Source: Pseudomonas fluorescens (GTDB lineage Bacteria > Pseudomonadota > Gammaproteobacteria > Pseudomonadales > Pseudomonadaceae). Taken from it: DNA of 64,000 bases. The notes beneath the pieces were generated by a model, which was not told where the DNA came from, ran no database searches, and saw nothing but the letters and a program-made list of their open reading frames with translations. How positions within the stretch are numbered: the stretch's first letter is position 1; each line of letters starts with the position of its first letter. Below, piece after piece: positions 52,929 to 64,000 of the stretch. Location of the stretch: positions 62,001-126,000 of the forward strand of contig NZ_CABVGX010000005.1 of assembly GCF_902497625.1 (NCBI RefSeq), written 5' to 3'. Made by a program: the position numbers and the translations under genes.

Positions 52929-54344
52929 ATGCGTTGGGTGTGTATTCTTTTTCCGCAATTGGCGCTGGACGCGGTGCTGCGTCAGCGTCCCGATCCAGAG
53001 CAGCCCCTGGCGTTATTGACCGGCCCGGCGCAGCGTCGGGTGCTGCAGGCAGTCAATGCACCGGCTCGCGCGCTGGGCTTGCGTCCAGGCCAGTCGATGA
53101 CCGCTGCGCAAGCGCTGAGCAAAGGTTTTGTCACGGCTGAATATGACAGTGCCGAGATCGAACACTGGCAGCAGTTTCTGGCCGCCTGGGCCTATCGCTT
53201 CAGTTCCCAAGTCAGCGTGCACTACCCGCGAGCGGTGGTGTTTGAAATCGAATCGAGCCTGGGCCTGTTTGGTGACTGGTTGCAATTCGAAGCGCGATTG
53301 CGCAACGAGCTCGGCGAGCTGGGCTTTCGTCACCGGATCGTTGCGGCGCCCAACCCGGCAGCGGCGCGGATCCTTGCCAACGTTTATGACGGTCTGGTGG
53401 TACCCGACAATAGCGCTTTGCACCAGTATGTCGGGCAATTGCCCGTTGACCGCATCGGCCTGGAGGCAAGCGTAGCCACCGCACTGACACGTATGGGCTT
53501 GCGCACGCTGAATCAGGTACAGGTATTACCCCGACAAAGTCTGGCCCGGCGTTTTGAAGTGCATGTGCTCAAACACCTGGACACGTTGCTCGGAGCACGA
53601 CGACTCGCGCTTTCATTCTATTTACCGCCAGATCGTTTTGACGTGCGCATCGAACTCAATTTCGATGTGCAATCACATCAGGCTTTGCTGTTTCCCTTGC
53701 GCCGCCTGACCGGTGATTTAGCGGCGTTTCTCTGTGGCCGCGACAGCGGTGTGCAGCGCTTTGATCTGCACCTTGAACATGCCGGGCTGGCGGACACTGT
53801 GATCAAAGTCGGCCTGCTCAGCGCCGAGCGCGATCCGGCCATTCTCTTCGAGCTGGCTCGAGGGCGACTCGAACAGGTTCAAGTCGCTGCTCCGGTACGC
53901 GGTTTTCGCCTGCGTGCCGAGGATCTGCCGACCTTCGTTCCGCAACATCAGGAGCTGTTCGATGATCGCCCGCAACAATCCTTGCCATGGGAACAACTGC
54001 GCGAACGCTTGCGTGCTCGATTGGGTGATGAGGCGGTGCAAGGTTTACGCTTTCAGGCCGACCATCGCCCGGAGTGCGCTTGGCAGGCGCGGGTCGACAA
54101 TCAGCGCAATGAAAGGCTGCCGGGTGTTCAGCGTCCGGGATGGTTATTGACCGAACCCCAGGCCCTTCACGAACCTTCCACGCGCATTCTCATGGGCCCT
54201 GAGCGGATCGAGTCAGGCTGGTGGGATGGCGGCGATATACGTCGCGATTACTACCTGATCGAAACCCGTACTGGTCAACAGGGGTGGGCTTATCGTGCAG
54301 TAGGTGAGAATGGCCCGTTGTGGTTGCAGGGCTGGTTCGCATGA
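52929..54344 (+). CDS. imuB: ImuB (non-catalytic Y-family polymerase-like adaptor)
   Basis: A 471-residue Y-family homologue. It begins [17 protein letters not shown], without the DxD/FFASVE metal motif, and [10 protein letters not shown] replaces the second acidic motif, so it is inactive as a polymerase, as known for ImuB. It acts as hub binding the beta clamp, ImuA and DnaE2. The start at 52929 was chosen over a frame from 52827 overlapping imuA. The stop overlaps dnaE2 by 4 bp (ATGA). Confidence 0.93.
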   Translation: MRWVCILFPQLALDAVLRQRPDPEQPLALLTGPAQRRVLQAVNAPARALGLRPGQSMTAAQALSKGFVTAEYDSAEIEHWQQFLAAWAYRFSSQVSVHYPRAVVFEIESSLGLFGDWLQFEARLRNELGELGFRHRIVAAPNPAAARILANVYDGLVVPDNSALHQYVGQLPVDRIGLEASVATALTRMGLRTLNQVQVLPRQSLARRFEVHVLKHLDTLLGARRLALSFYLPPDRFDVRIELNFDVQSHQALLFPLRRLTGDLAAFLCGRDSGVQRFDLHLEHAGLADTVIKVGLLSAERDPAILFELARGRLEQVQVAAPVRGFRLRAEDLPTFVPQHQELFDDRPQQSLPWEQLRERLRARLGDEAVQGLRFQADHRPECAWQARVDNQRNERLPGVQRPGWLLTEPQALHEPSTRILMGPERIESGWWDGGDIRRDYYLIETRTGQQGWAYRAVGENGPLWLQGWFA

Positions 54345-57300
54345 ATCTCGAATATGCCGAGTTGCATTGTCTGTCGAACTTCAGTTTCCAACGGGGGGCT
54401 TCCAGCGCGCTGGAACTCTTTCAAGGGGCCAAAAAGCAGGGCTATCAAGCTCTGGCGATCACCGACGAATGCACCCTGGCCGGCATCGTCCGCGCCTGGC
54501 AAGCGGCCAAATCCGTAGAATTGCCGCTGATCATTGGCAGCGAGGTGAGGATCGAAAATGGCCCGAAACTGGTGTTGCTGGTGGAGGATCTTCAGGGTTA
54601 TCAGAGCCTGTGCCGACTGATCACCCAGGCGCGGCGACGTACGCAGAAGGGCCAGTATCAGCTGCTGCGTGATGATTTCAATCAATCAATGGCGGGGCTG
54701 CTGGCGTTATGGGTGCCGGATGCACTCGATGCTGTCGAGCAGGGCCAGTGGCTAAGGCAGGTGTTCGCCGAACGTCTCTGGCTGGCGGTCCAACTGCATC
54801 GCGGTCAGGACGATCTACAGCGGCTAAACGGGTTACTGATGCTGGCCAAGCAATTGCAAATCCCGGCCGTGGCCACTGGCGACGTGCACATGCACTGTCG
54901 GGGACGGCGCGCCCTGCAGGACACCATGACCGCAATTCGTCATCACTTGCCGGTGGCCGAGGCCGGGATGCGCCTGCATCCCAATGGGGAGCGGCATTTG
55001 CGTGGCCTCGACGGGTTGCAATCGATCTATCCGCAAGCCTTGCTCGACGAGACAATGATCATCGCCCGGCGGTGCACGTTCGATCTCGGCCAGTTGCGTT
55101 ATCACTACCCACGCGAACTGGTGCCAGAAGGCCAGACCGCCACGTCCTGGCTGAGGATTCTCACTGAACAGGGAATGCAGTGGCGCTGGCCCAATGGAGC
55201 AAAAACCGAGGTGCTGAGCCAGATCGACAAGGAGCTGGAGCTGATCGCCGAACTGGGCTACGAAAGCTACTTCCTGACGGTACATGACATTGTGCGTTTT
55301 GCCCGTGAACAGCACATTCTCTGCCAGGGCCGGGGTTCGGCTGCCAACTCGGCGGTGTGTTTCGCCCTGGGCATCACTGAAATAGATCCTGACCGCACCA
55401 CGCTGTTGTTTGAGCGCTTTCTCTCCAAAGAGCGCAACGAGCCGCCTGACATCGATGTCGATTTTGAACACGAGCGTCGCGAGGAAGTCCTGCAGTACGT
55501 ATTCCAGCGCTATGGCCGAACCCGCGCAGCGCTGACAGCGGTGGTCAGCACCTACCACGCGGCGGGCGCCGTGCGGGATGTCGCCAAAGCCTTGGGTCTG
55601 CCGCCCGACCAGATCAACGCTCTGGCCGATTGCTGTGGTCACTGGAGCGATGAAACGCCTCCGGTAGAGCGCTTGCGCGAAGCTGGTTTCGATCCCGAAA
55701 GCCCGGTGTTACGCCGGGTTCTAAGCCTGACCGGGCAACTGATCGGCTTTCCTCGGCACCTTTCTCAGCACCCCGGCGGTTTCGTGATTTCTGAACAGCC
55801 TCTGGACACACTGGTACCGGTGGAGAACGCGGCGATGGCAGATCGCACCATCATCCAATGGGATAAGGACGATCTGGATGCCGTGGGCTTGCTCAAGGTC
55901 GATATTCTCGCCCTCGGCATGCTCAGCGCGATTCGCCGATGTTTCGACCTGCTGCGCCGGCACCGTGACCTTGACCTTAGCCTGGCGACAATTCCGGCCG
56001 AGGACGCCGCAACTTATGAAATGATCACCCGGGCCGACACAGTCGGAGTGTTCCAGATCGAGTCGCGGGCGCAGATGTCGATGTTGCCGCGGCTCAAACC
56101 CAAGACCTTTTATGATCTGGTTATCGAAGTGGCCATCGTTCGGCCAGGGCCGATCCAGGGCGGGATGGTTCATCCTTATCTGCGCCGTAGAAATGGTCAG
56201 GAAGCCGAAACCTATCCTTCCCCGCAACTGGAAAAAGTACTCAAGCGCACCCTTGGCGTACCGTTGTTTCAAGAGCAGGTGATGCAGATTGCAATTGTCG
56301 CGGCCGATTACAGCCCTGGCGAGGCCGATCAGCTTCGTCGCTCGATGGCAGCCTGGAAACGCCACGGCGGGCTAGAGCCGCACAAGCTGCGCCTGGCCGC
56401 AGGGATGAAGAAAAACGGTTATACGCCGGAGTTTGCCGCTTTGATTTTCGAACAGATCAAAGGCTTTGGCAGCTACGGGTTTCCTGAATCCCACGCCGCC
56501 AGTTTTGCCTTGCTCACCTACGCCAGTTGCTGGCTGAAATGTCACGAACCGGCGGCTTTCGCTTGCGCGCTGATCAACAGCTGGCCGATGGGTTTTTACA
56601 GCCCGGACCAGATTCTGCAGGACGCGCGTCGGCATCATTTGCAGATCCGTGCGGTAGATGTGCGAGCCAGTGACTGGGATTGCAGCCTCGAGAAAATCAT
56701 GGGGGCGCAACCGGCCATTCGCATGGGGTTGCGAATGATCAAAGGCTTTCGCGAGGACGATGCCCGACGCATTGAAGCCGCCAGGTCGCAAGGGGCGTTC
56801 ATTAACATTGCCGACCTCGGCGAACGGGCGCGACTGGATGCTCGCGCCCAGGCGCAGCTCGCCGATGCCGGTGCGTTGCGCGGGCTGGCCGGTGATCGGC
56901 ATCAGGCTCGCTGGGAAGTAGCTGGCGTGCAGCAGCAGCTCGGCTTGTTCAGCGGTCTGCCAAGTCAGGAAGAGCCCGCTGTCTACTTGCCCAAACCCAC
57001 GGTGGCGGAGGACTTGCTGGCTGATTACAACAGTGTCGGCACCACGCTCGGCCCCCATCCGCTGGCGTTGTTGCGCAATGAATTGCAAGCCAGGCGTTGC
57101 CGCAGCTCCAAAGAGCTGCTGGAAGTCGAACATGGCCGACCGGTAAGCATTGCCGGGCTGGTGACCGGTCGACAGCGACCGGGGACAGCTAGTGGCGTGA
57201 CGTTCGTTACCCTTGAAGACGAATTCGGCAACGTCAACGTCATCGTTTGGCGCGATCTCGCCGAGCGCCACCGAAAGGTGCTGGTTGGCTCGCAATTGCT

Positions 57301-57418
57301 CAAGGTCGATGGCCGCTGGGAAAGCGAGGGCAATGTCCGGCATTTGATTGCCGGGCGCTTGAGCGACCTGACGCCGCTGCTCGATGGCATCAGCGTGCGT
57401 AGCCGGGATTTCCATTAA
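54341..57418 (+). CDS. dnaE2: Error-prone DNA polymerase III alpha subunit (DnaE2/ImuC)
   Basis: A 1025-residue translesion polymerase. PHP domain (1-240, [22 protein letters not shown]), palm with catalytic aspartates in [13 protein letters not shown] near 368-380, then fingers, HhH and OB fold ([26 protein letters not shown]). Shorter than DnaE1 (1160) since it lacks the tau-binding tail. The start at 54341 overlaps imuB. Last gene of the operon; induced through the LexA box at 51679. Confidence 0.95.
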   Translation: MNLEYAELHCLSNFSFQRGASSALELFQGAKKQGYQALAITDECTLAGIVRAWQAAKSVELPLIIGSEVRIENGPKLVLLVEDLQGYQSLCRLITQARRRTQKGQYQLLRDDFNQSMAGLLALWVPDALDAVEQGQWLRQVFAERLWLAVQLHRGQDDLQRLNGLLMLAKQLQIPAVATGDVHMHCRGRRALQDTMTAIRHHLPVAEAGMRLHPNGERHLRGLDGLQSIYPQALLDETMIIARRCTFDLGQLRYHYPRELVPEGQTATSWLRILTEQGMQWRWPNGAKTEVLSQIDKELELIAELGYESYFLTVHDIVRFAREQHILCQGRGSAANSAVCFALGITEIDPDRTTLLFERFLSKERNEPPDIDVDFEHERREEVLQYVFQRYGRTRAALTAVVSTYHAAGAVRDVAKALGLPPDQINALADCCGHWSDETPPVERLREAGFDPESPVLRRVLSLTGQLIGFPRHLSQHPGGFVISEQPLDTLVPVENAAMADRTIIQWDKDDLDAVGLLKVDILALGMLSAIRRCFDLLRRHRDLDLSLATIPAEDAATYEMITRADTVGVFQIESRAQMSMLPRLKPKTFYDLVIEVAIVRPGPIQGGMVHPYLRRRNGQEAETYPSPQLEKVLKRTLGVPLFQEQVMQIAIVAADYSPGEADQLRRSMAAWKRHGGLEPHKLRLAAGMKKNGYTPEFAALIFEQIKGFGSYGFPESHAASFALLTYASCWLKCHEPAAFACALINSWPMGFYSPDQILQDARRHHLQIRAVDVRASDWDCSLEKIMGAQPAIRMGLRMIKGFREDDARRIEAARSQGAFINIADLGERARLDARAQAQLADAGALRGLAGDRHQARWEVAGVQQQLGLFSGLPSQEEPAVYLPKPTVAEDLLADYNSVGTTLGPHPLALLRNELQARRCRSSKELLEVEHGRPVSIAGLVTGRQRPGTASGVTFVTLEDEFGNVNVIVWRDLAERHRKVLVGSQLLKVDGRWESEGNVRHLIAGRLSDLTPLLDGISVRSRDFH

Positions 57419-57598
57419 TGCCCTGTGGTTGAGCGCCTGGTACGGGCGGCATCCCGGTTGCCAAACCTGCCACCTGGTGCTCAGCTATAACTCTATGAAA
57501 CCATTGGCAACCTCAATGCTCGAAACAAACGGACGGGCGTCGATGGCATAAGGTTAATATCGCGCCTGACAGCCACTAACAGGACACTGAGCCAGTCA

Positions 57599-59710
57599 AT
57601 GCAGTTTCTATCCAACAACCACGGGTGTGCGGGCTGGAATGGTGAAATGGCCGAACGCATCTGCGCGTTCGACTGGAGCCTGACCGAGCTTGGCGATATC
57701 AATCTCTGGCCGAAAAGTCTTTGCTGCGCAGTGCAAATGTTGCTCGCTTCGCCTTTGCCCATGGTGATGCTCTGGGGGCGTGCCGGTTACATGATCTACA
57801 ACGACGCCTACTCGGAGTTTGCCGGAGGCCGTCATCCGTATCTACTCGGTTCTCCGGTAGAACTGGGCTGGCCGGAAGTCGCCGAATTCAATCGCCATGT
57901 CGTTGATACCTGTCTGGCAGGCGGAACGCTGTCTTTTCGCAACAAAGAGCTGGTGTTGCTGCGCGACGGCATTCCCGAAGACGTCTGGATGGATCTCTAT
58001 TACAGCCCTGTTGCCGATGACGAAGGGATTCCTGCGGGAGTTCTGGCGATGGTGGTCGAGACTACCGAGTATGTGATCTCCGAAAAGCGCCGGCGCGAAG
58101 CTGAAGATGCTTATCGGGCAGATAATGAACGGGTGCGGCTGGCACTTAATGCCGGTGCATTGCTGGGATCGTTTGTCTGGGACATCCAGGGCAATACCCT
58201 TTCCGGCGACGAACGTTTTGCCCGGACCTTTTCATTCCCTGCCACCGGCAACCTGGCTGATCTGTCCCCCGAGATCGCACAGGCGCAAATCCATCCGGAT
58301 GACCGTCGCTGGGTCCAGGAACATGTCGATCAATCCATCGCCAGTGGCGCGCCTTTCAACGCCGAATACCGTGTGCTGCGACCGGATGGCACCTACCTGT
58401 GGGTTCTGGCCAGCGGCTGCTGCGAGTTCAATGAGCAGGGCATACCATTCCGCTTTCCTGGTGTGTTGATCGATATTCATGAGCGTAAAACTGCCGAAGA
58501 GTCGTTGCTGCGGTTCACGCGTAACCTGGAGCAGCGGGTTGCCGACGAAGTGAAAGCGCGACTGGACGCGGAGGAACAACTGCGTCAGTCGCAAAAGCTT
58601 GAAGCCATCGGCGGACTCACCGGCGGAGTGGCTCACGATTTCAATAATCTGCTGCAAGTCATTGCCGGTAATCTGCATCTGCTCGCGCGGCATGAGCCGG
58701 ACAACGCCAATGTGCAGCGTCGGGTCAGTGCATCGATTGCAGCGGTCGAGCGCGGCGCGAAACTGTCCTCTCAACTGCTTGCCTTTGCCCGTCGGCAGCC
58801 GCTGACGCCGGCGGTGTGCAATCCCCGGCAAATCTTCGATGACCTCGGCGAACTGCTGCAGCGCGCGCTGGGCGAAACGATCCTGATCAACATGAATGTA
58901 CCCGAACATCCGTGGCGAATTTTCGTTGATCGCAATCAACTGGAAAATGCCATTCTCAACCTGGCGATCAACGCCCGGGACGCAATGAAAGGTGAGGGGG
59001 TGATTACCCTCGGTGCGGAGAATATCTGCCTCGATCACGAATTTTGCGCAGGCAAAGGCATTCTGGCCGGTGATTACGTGCGTGTAGAGGTGAAAGATTC
59101 GGGTGTTGGCATGTCGCCTCAAGTGCTCGCCCAGGCGTTCGAACCGTTTTTTACCACCAAGGCTGATGGTCAAGGCACGGGGCTGGGGTTGAGTATGGTG
59201 TTTGGTTTCGTCAAGCAAAGCGGTGGCCACATCGAAATGTCCAGCGAGGTGGGGCTGGGCACTCAGGTGCAGTTGTATTTTCCGCGAAGCCTGCGCCCGG
59301 TTCCCGACCCGACACAGCTCGAGGATTCACCGCGATGCGGTGGGCACGAGACCATTCTGGTAGTCGAAGACAACGAGGCGGTGCGCACCTCGGCGGTAGA
59401 ACTGCTACTGGAGGAGGGCTATCAGATCCTGACCGCTGTGAATGGTGATGCTGCGATGCAACTGCTGCTGGAAGGCGTGTCGGTGGATTTGATTTTTACC
59501 GATGTGGTCATGCCGGGCCTGATCAAATGTTCTGAACTGGCCGCGTGGGCCAAGGTGCAAACACCGCCCGTTGCGGTACTGTTCACCTCGGGCCACACCC
59601 GCGACATTATCTCGCGCGATCATCAGCTCAGCCCCGACACCTGGCTGCTGAGCAAACCGTATGGCCCCGAGGCACTGCTGAGCATGATCCGCGATGTGCT
59701 GGGCGGCTGA
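57599..59710 (+). CDS. PAS hybrid histidine kinase with receiver domain
   Basis: A 703-residue cytoplasmic hybrid kinase. PAS-like domains at about 45-160 and 175-300, a coiled linker, HisKA with phosphoacceptor H346 in GGVAHDFNN, HATPase near 450-570 (N-box ENAILNLAINARDAM) and a C-terminal receiver (580-703) with acceptor D635. The first PAS (PLPMVMLWGRAGYMIYNDAYSEFAGGRHP) is of the type seen in Pseudomonas kinases with a leading conserved Trp-rich segment. Stand-alone gene; the 180 bp upstream contain its promoter, not defined. Paralogue of the kinases at 26.8 and 62.5 kb. Confidence 0.9.
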   Translation: MQFLSNNHGCAGWNGEMAERICAFDWSLTELGDINLWPKSLCCAVQMLLASPLPMVMLWGRAGYMIYNDAYSEFAGGRHPYLLGSPVELGWPEVAEFNRHVVDTCLAGGTLSFRNKELVLLRDGIPEDVWMDLYYSPVADDEGIPAGVLAMVVETTEYVISEKRRREAEDAYRADNERVRLALNAGALLGSFVWDIQGNTLSGDERFARTFSFPATGNLADLSPEIAQAQIHPDDRRWVQEHVDQSIASGAPFNAEYRVLRPDGTYLWVLASGCCEFNEQGIPFRFPGVLIDIHERKTAEESLLRFTRNLEQRVADEVKARLDAEEQLRQSQKLEAIGGLTGGVAHDFNNLLQVIAGNLHLLARHEPDNANVQRRVSASIAAVERGAKLSSQLLAFARRQPLTPAVCNPRQIFDDLGELLQRALGETILINMNVPEHPWRIFVDRNQLENAILNLAINARDAMKGEGVITLGAENICLDHEFCAGKGILAGDYVRVEVKDSGVGMSPQVLAQAFEPFFTTKADGQGTGLGLSMVFGFVKQSGGHIEMSSEVGLGTQVQLYFPRSLRPVPDPTQLEDSPRCGGHETILVVEDNEAVRTSAVELLLEEGYQILTAVNGDAAMQLLLEGVSVDLIFTDVVMPGLIKCSELAAWAKVQTPPVAVLFTSGHTRDIISRDHQLSPDTWLLSKPYGPEALLSMIRDVLGG

Positions 59711-59791
59711 GTTTTCACCGGCTGCCCTACAGGTAGGCTCCTGCAAGCAAAGTCCCGGGTAATTCATGAACCTTTTACTCAAGGCCCACCC

Positions 59792-62425
59792 ATGACTTCC
59801 AAACGCACCTCGAATCCTCCATCCGGCATGGTCAGAGTGCGTGGCGCTCGGGAACACAACCTCAAGAACGTCGATGTCGACATTCCCCGCGATGCCCTGG
59901 TGGTGTTCACCGGTGTCTCCGGTTCGGGTAAGTCTTCACTGGCTTTCTCTACCCTCTATGCCGAAGCGCAGCGGCGTTATTTCGAGTCCGTCGCGCCATA
60001 TGCGCGCCGCCTGATCGATCAGGTCGGCGTGCCCGACGTTGATTCCATTGAAGGTTTGCCGCCTGCCGTTGCATTGCAGCAGCAGCGAGGTACTCCCAGC
60101 ACGCGGTCTTCGGTGGGCAGCGTGACCACCTTGTCCAGCCTGATTCGCATGCTGTATTCGCGCGCTGGCAGTTACCCGCCGGGCCAGCCGATGCTATACG
60201 CCGAGGATTTTTCCCCGAATACGCCGCAAGGTGCCTGCCCGCAATGTCACGGTCTGGGCCGGGTTTATGAAGTCACCGAAGCGTTGATGGTCCCCGACCC
60301 AGGCCTGACCATTCGCCAGCGCGCCGTCGCTTCGTGGCCTACGGCGTGGCAAGGGCAGAACCTGCGCGACATCCTTGTGACCCTGGGTTACGACGTCGAT
60401 AAGCCCTGGCGCGAACTGCCGAAAAAACAGCGCGACTGGATTCTGTTCACTGAAGAAACTCCAACAGTGCCGGTGTATGCCGGGCTCACGCCGGAAGAAA
60501 CCAAAGTCGCCCTTAAACGCAAGATGGAGCCAAGTTACCAGGGCACGTTCACCGGAGCACGGCGTTACATATTGCACACCTTCAGCCATTCTCAGAGTGC
60601 GCTGATGAAAAAGCGCGTTTCCCAGTTCATGCTCGGCAGCCCATGTCCGCTGTGCGATGGCAAACGGCTCAAGCGCGAAGCGCTGTCGGTGAAGTTCGCT
60701 GGCCTGGACATCGGTGAGTTGTCGCAGATGCCCTTGTTGCAAGTGGCCGAGGTACTCAGACCGGTCGCCGCAAAAAGTTATCTTGAGCAAGCTGAAGAGG
60801 CCGGCGAGGTATTGACCCATGATCAGACCCGCGAGGCGCGTGAGGAACGCGTGGCTCACGGCGCCAGTGCCCACGCCAACGCCCCTGACGTGCGTCACAC
60901 GCCCAATCTGTCGGTGGAAAAACGCTTGGCGGCGCAACGCATCGCTGAGGATTTGCTGGAGCGGGTCAGCACGCTGACCGATCTGGGTCTTGGTTATCTT
61001 GCGCTGGAGCGCAGCACCCCGACCCTGTCTTCCGGCGAGTTGCAGCGGTTGCGCCTGGCAACCCAATTGGGTTCGCAGTTGTTCGGAGTGATTTATGTAC
61101 TGGATGAACCGTCGGCCGGTCTGCATCCGGCGGACGGTGAGGCGCTGTTCGAAGCGCTGCTACGCTTGAAGGCTGCGGGCAATACCTTGTTTGTCGTCGA
61201 ACATGACGTGGAAACCATGCGCCGCGCCGATTGGCTGATCGACGTCGGGCCAGCGGCCGGTGAGCACGGTGGGCGTATTCTGTATAGCGGGCCGCCGGCA
61301 GGATTGGCGCAGGTGGCAGACTCACAGACCCGTGCTTACCTGTTCGCCGATCAAGTCACGTCCCCGCGCGCAGCCCGCAAGCCCACCGGTTGGCTGCGAC
61401 TGGAGGGCATCAGCCGCAATAATCTGAATAATCTCAGTGCCGAGTTTCCTTTGGGCTGTTTCACTTCGGTGACGGGTGTGTCGGGTTCCGGCAAGTCGAG
61501 TCTGGTCAGCCAGGCATTACTGGAGCTTGTCGGGGCGCACCTCGGACGTGCCAGCCGCGACAGCGAGACGGAGGAACCGAGCCTTGAAGACGAGGCACCG
61601 CAAGTCAGCGCAGGTCAGGTGACGGCCGGGCTGGAGTCGATCACGCGCCTGGTTCAGGTGGACCAGAAACCCATCGGTCGCACGCCGCGCTCGAATCTGG
61701 CGACCTACACCGGCCTGTTCGACAGCGTGCGCAAGTTGTACGCCGCCACGCCTGAGGCCCACGCCGAAGGGTACGACGCGGGGCAATTTTCGTTTAACGT
61801 TGCCAAGGGGCGCTGCCCGACCTGCGAAGGCGAGGGCTTTGTCAGCGTCGAATTGCTGTTCATGCCCAGCGTCTATGCACCGTGCCCGACGTGTCACGGT
61901 GCGCGCTACAACCCGCAAACCCTGGCGATCAGCTGGCAAGGATTGAATATCGCCCAGGTCTTGCAACTCACTGTAGATGAAGCCGTAGAGGTGTTCGCCG
62001 GGCAAGCGGGCATTCGCCGGTCTCTGGAAGTGCTGCGTGACATCGGCCTGGGCTATTTGCGTCTGGGCCAGCCGGCGACCGAGTTGTCCGGCGGCGAAGC
62101 CCAGCGCATCAAACTGGCGACCGAGCTGCAACGCAGTCAACGTGGAGCAACCCTGTATGTGCTGGATGAACCGACCACCGGATTGCACCCGCGTGATGTC
62201 GATCGCCTGCTCGAACAGTTGAATACGCTGGTGACGGCAGGGCATACGGTGATCGTCGTTGAACACGAAATGCGCGTGGTGGCGCAAAGTGATTGGGTGA
62301 TCGATATCGGACCTGGGGCGGGAGATCAAGGTGGCCGGATTGTCGTTGCAGGTACACCGCAGAAAGTCGCCAAAACCAGAAAAAGCCGCACCGCCCCGTT
62401 TCTGGCAAGGACATTGGGACAGTAA
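59792..62425 (+). CDS. UvrA-like ABC ATPase (UvrA paralogue)
   Basis: An 877-residue paralogue of excinuclease subunit UvrA (about 940). Two ABC modules with Walker [10 protein letters not shown] near 41 and again near 565, signature motifs [15 protein letters not shown] and [15 protein letters not shown], and zinc-type CxxC pairs ([28 protein letters not shown]). The region between the first Walker A and first signature is shorter than in UvrA and resembles UvrA2-class proteins that lack the UvrB-binding part. Function may be DNA-damage or drug tolerance; not the housekeeping UvrA by length. Confidence 0.88.
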   Translation: MTSKRTSNPPSGMVRVRGAREHNLKNVDVDIPRDALVVFTGVSGSGKSSLAFSTLYAEAQRRYFESVAPYARRLIDQVGVPDVDSIEGLPPAVALQQQRGTPSTRSSVGSVTTLSSLIRMLYSRAGSYPPGQPMLYAEDFSPNTPQGACPQCHGLGRVYEVTEALMVPDPGLTIRQRAVASWPTAWQGQNLRDILVTLGYDVDKPWRELPKKQRDWILFTEETPTVPVYAGLTPEETKVALKRKMEPSYQGTFTGARRYILHTFSHSQSALMKKRVSQFMLGSPCPLCDGKRLKREALSVKFAGLDIGELSQMPLLQVAEVLRPVAAKSYLEQAEEAGEVLTHDQTREAREERVAHGASAHANAPDVRHTPNLSVEKRLAAQRIAEDLLERVSTLTDLGLGYLALERSTPTLSSGELQRLRLATQLGSQLFGVIYVLDEPSAGLHPADGEALFEALLRLKAAGNTLFVVEHDVETMRRADWLIDVGPAAGEHGGRILYSGPPAGLAQVADSQTRAYLFADQVTSPRAARKPTGWLRLEGISRNNLNNLSAEFPLGCFTSVTGVSGSGKSSLVSQALLELVGAHLGRASRDSETEEPSLEDEAPQVSAGQVTAGLESITRLVQVDQKPIGRTPRSNLATYTGLFDSVRKLYAATPEAHAEGYDAGQFSFNVAKGRCPTCEGEGFVSVELLFMPSVYAPCPTCHGARYNPQTLAISWQGLNIAQVLQLTVDEAVEVFAGQAGIRRSLEVLRDIGLGYLRLGQPATELSGGEAQRIKLATELQRSQRGATLYVLDEPTTGLHPRDVDRLLEQLNTLVTAGHTVIVVEHEMRVVAQSDWVIDIGPGAGDQGGRIVVAGTPQKVAKTRKSRTAPFLARTLGQ

Positions 62426-62455
62426 TTGCTCACACAATAACTGGACTGACATAGC

Positions 62456-62486
62456 TCCCCTAGGACCAAAGCGTGCTCTTAGGGGA
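62456..62486 (+). terminator. Hairpin downstream of the UvrA paralogue
   Basis: TCCCCTAGGA and TCTTAGGGGA pair over 10 bp (one G.T) with an 11-nt loop, followed by TTTG. Weak T run, so tentative. Confidence 0.4.
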
Positions 62487-62553
62487 TTTGTGTGACCACA
62501 CGAATACCGACCAACACACAACCTTGCAGAAGCCAGCCTCCTGGCGGTTCGGG

Positions 62554-64000
62554 CTATGCAGCGCCGTCGAGGGAGCGGCGGACTTTGTCCAGCAATTCGC
62601 TGATCTGAAAAGGCTTGATCAGCATGTCCATGCCGTCGCCCAGGAACACCTGGCGATTGACGGCGTTTTCCGCATAACCTGTCATGAACAGAATGGGCAG
62701 GCTCTCACGCCAGCCGCGAGCGATATCCGCCAGTTCACGTCCATTCATGCGAGGCAGGCCGACGTCGGTCAGCATCAGATCGATACTGGCGTCATTTTGC
62801 AGACGGTCGAGCGCGCTATCGATATCGCCAACCTGCGTACAACGGTAACCGGCATCCAGCAACACTTCTGTGACGAACATGCGCACCGACGCCATGTCTT
62901 CGACGATTAGCACATGCTCGCCCGAGCCCTGTGGATCGACCACCCCAGGCGTTTCCTCAACCGGGGTCGGATCGCCAGTGGCCGGGAGCATGATGGTCAC
63001 TTCCGTACCCCGTCGGGCAACGCTGCGAATGTTTGCATCACCACCGGACTGTCGGGCGAACCCGTAAATGCTCGACAGCCCCAACCCGGTGCCCTGGCCC
63101 AGCGGCTTGGTGGTGAAGAACGGATCGAACACTTTATCGATAACGCTGTGTTCGATACCCGTGCCGTCATCGCGGACCGACAAGGCAACATAGGCGCCGT
63201 CCGCCAGCTTGAGGTCGCCGTGGGAGTACGCGGCATAGGTGGTGACCCAGATATTGCCGCCTTGCGGCAGCGCATCGCGGGCGTTGATTACAAGGTTAAG
63301 CACTGCACTTTCGAGCTGGATCGGATCGACCAGCGCGATGGCTGCCTTGGACGTCAATTCGAGCTTGAGCGCGATGTGTTCGCCAATTGTGCGTACCAGC
63401 AACTCTTCCAGCGAGCGAATGTGCTCGTTGATATCCACCGGGCGCGTATTGAGCGGTTGCTGGCGGGCGAATGCCAGCAGACGATGGGTTAGCGATGCAG
63501 CGCTCATGGCGGAATTCAGCGCCGCATCCGCGTAAAACTGAACTTTGTCAGTGCGCGAGTCGGCAATACGTTTCTGGATCAATTCCAGACTGGTGATAAT
63601 GCCGGTCAACAGATTATTGAAATCGTGAGCGATGCCGCCGGTCAATTTGCCCAGCGCGTCCATTTTCTGCACTTGCAGCAATTGCGCTTCGGTGCGGACC
63701 CGCTCGGCGATCTCATGTTCAAGTTGCGACGTCGCATCATCTAGCCGGGCCAGGTGCGTGCGCTCACGGCGACGATGCTCGGTGACATCTTCGACAAATA
63801 CCAGACTCAACTCAGGCGTGTGGTAGGGCGAGATCTGCCATTCGGTTTCGCGCAGTTCGCCGTCCACGTGCATGTTCAGCGTGCCTTTCCAGCGCTCGCC
63901 GGCCGTCAAGCGCAGACGCAGCTCATCGAGGATCGCGTCCTGTTGTTCGGCAAAACATTCGCGCAAGACCTGCGGGTCACGGTTGTCGTGAATGAGCTGA
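62554..64000 (-). CDS. Hybrid histidine kinase (5' end outside the window)
   Basis: The C-terminal 481 residues of a third hybrid kinase; the frame is open to the window edge. A PAS-type remnant (GELRETEWQISPYHTPELSLVFVEDVTEHR), coiled linker, HisKA with GGIAHDFNN, HATPase ([35 protein letters not shown]) and a receiver with acceptor Asp in DLMLTDVGLPRMNG. Similar to the kinases at 26.8 and 57.6 kb, all with HDFNN-type HisKA and a fused receiver. The full sensor part is not visible. Confidence 0.88.
   Translation of the reverse strand, partial: QLIHDNRDPQVLRECFAEQQDAILDELRLRLTAGERWKGTLNMHVDGELRETEWQISPYHTPELSLVFVEDVTEHRRRERTHLARLDDATSQLEHEIAERVRTEAQLLQVQKMDALGKLTGGIAHDFNNLLTGIITSLELIQKRIADSRTDKVQFYADAALNSAMSAASLTHRLLAFARQQPLNTRPVDINEHIRSLEELLVRTIGEHIALKLELTSKAAIALVDPIQLESAVLNLVINARDALPQGGNIWVTTYAAYSHGDLKLADGAYVALSVRDDGTGIEHSVIDKVFDPFFTTKPLGQGTGLGLSSIYGFARQSGGDANIRSVARRGTEVTIMLPATGDPTPVEETPGVVDPQGSGEHVLIVEDMASVRMFVTEVLLDAGYRCTQVGDIDSALDRLQNDASIDLMLTDVGLPRMNGRELADIARGWRESLPILFMTGYAENAVNRQVFLGDGMDMLIKPFQISELLDKVRRSLDGAA

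Overview
The window is a chromosomal segment of a fluorescent-type Pseudomonas (P. fluorescens group), with high GC and compact gene packing. This assignment rests on an 869-residue AcnB, a ppyR-nnrS pair, a lexA2-imuA-imuB-dnaE2 operon and several Pseudomonas REP/REPIN repeat families. No database search could be run, so the species is not fixed.

Layout. 1-3.2 kb: a phosphotransferase/SDR operon, a 2-hydroxyacid dehydrogenase and a tautomerase. 3.5-9.3 kb: an amino-acid transporter, a 0.83 kb tandemly duplicated structured repeat, aconitase B and a DUF1289 protein. 9.3-12.1 kb: a tandem universal stress protein with a perfect Anr/FNR box, miaE, a thioesterase and a GFA-family protein. 12.2-15 kb: the ada-alkA alkylation-repair operon, with ada broken by one missing base, and an EamA exporter. 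15.1-20 kb: a MocR regulator, a 1.67 kb array of 14 tandem 121-bp REPIN units, a LysE exporter and an AraC regulator. 20.1-25 kb: ppyR, nnrS and a molybdenum hydroxylase (2Fe-2S subunit, MoCo subunit, dihaem cytochrome). 25.1-30 kb: a CHASE-GGDEF diguanylate cyclase and a multi-PAS hybrid kinase. 30-33 kb: a TetR regulator with tandem operators facing a DUF4442 gene, then an RclR-like regulator and an RclC-like protein. 33.1-37.4 kb: an oprB remnant, gcd, an N-terminally shortened M20 hydrolase and tRNA-Ser(TGA). 37.5-43.6 kb: a YccA-type protein, an Lrp/EamA divergent pair, a FUSC protein with a GapN-type dehydrogenase, and a DyP peroxidase.

44-51.5 kb holds the most unusual locus: a GntR/UTRA regulator with its own palindromic operator, an AprA-like flavoprotein, an AprB-like 2x[4Fe-4S] ferredoxin, a complete sulfonate/nitrate-type ABC importer whose binding protein carries a NosL-like C-terminal extension, a HEAT-repeat protein and a DUF971 protein with the zinc-site residues of the butyrobetaine-hydroxylase N-domain. 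Overlapping genes and same-strand order suggest one uptake-plus-redox system whose substrate cannot be read from sequence.

51.5-64 kb: the SOS mutasome operon behind a perfect 34-bp inverted repeat, a PAS hybrid kinase, a UvrA paralogue and a third hybrid kinase cut by the window end. REP-type palindromes occupy many intergenic gaps and supply the stop codon of at least one gene. No prophage, insertion sequence, integrase or CRISPR array was seen.
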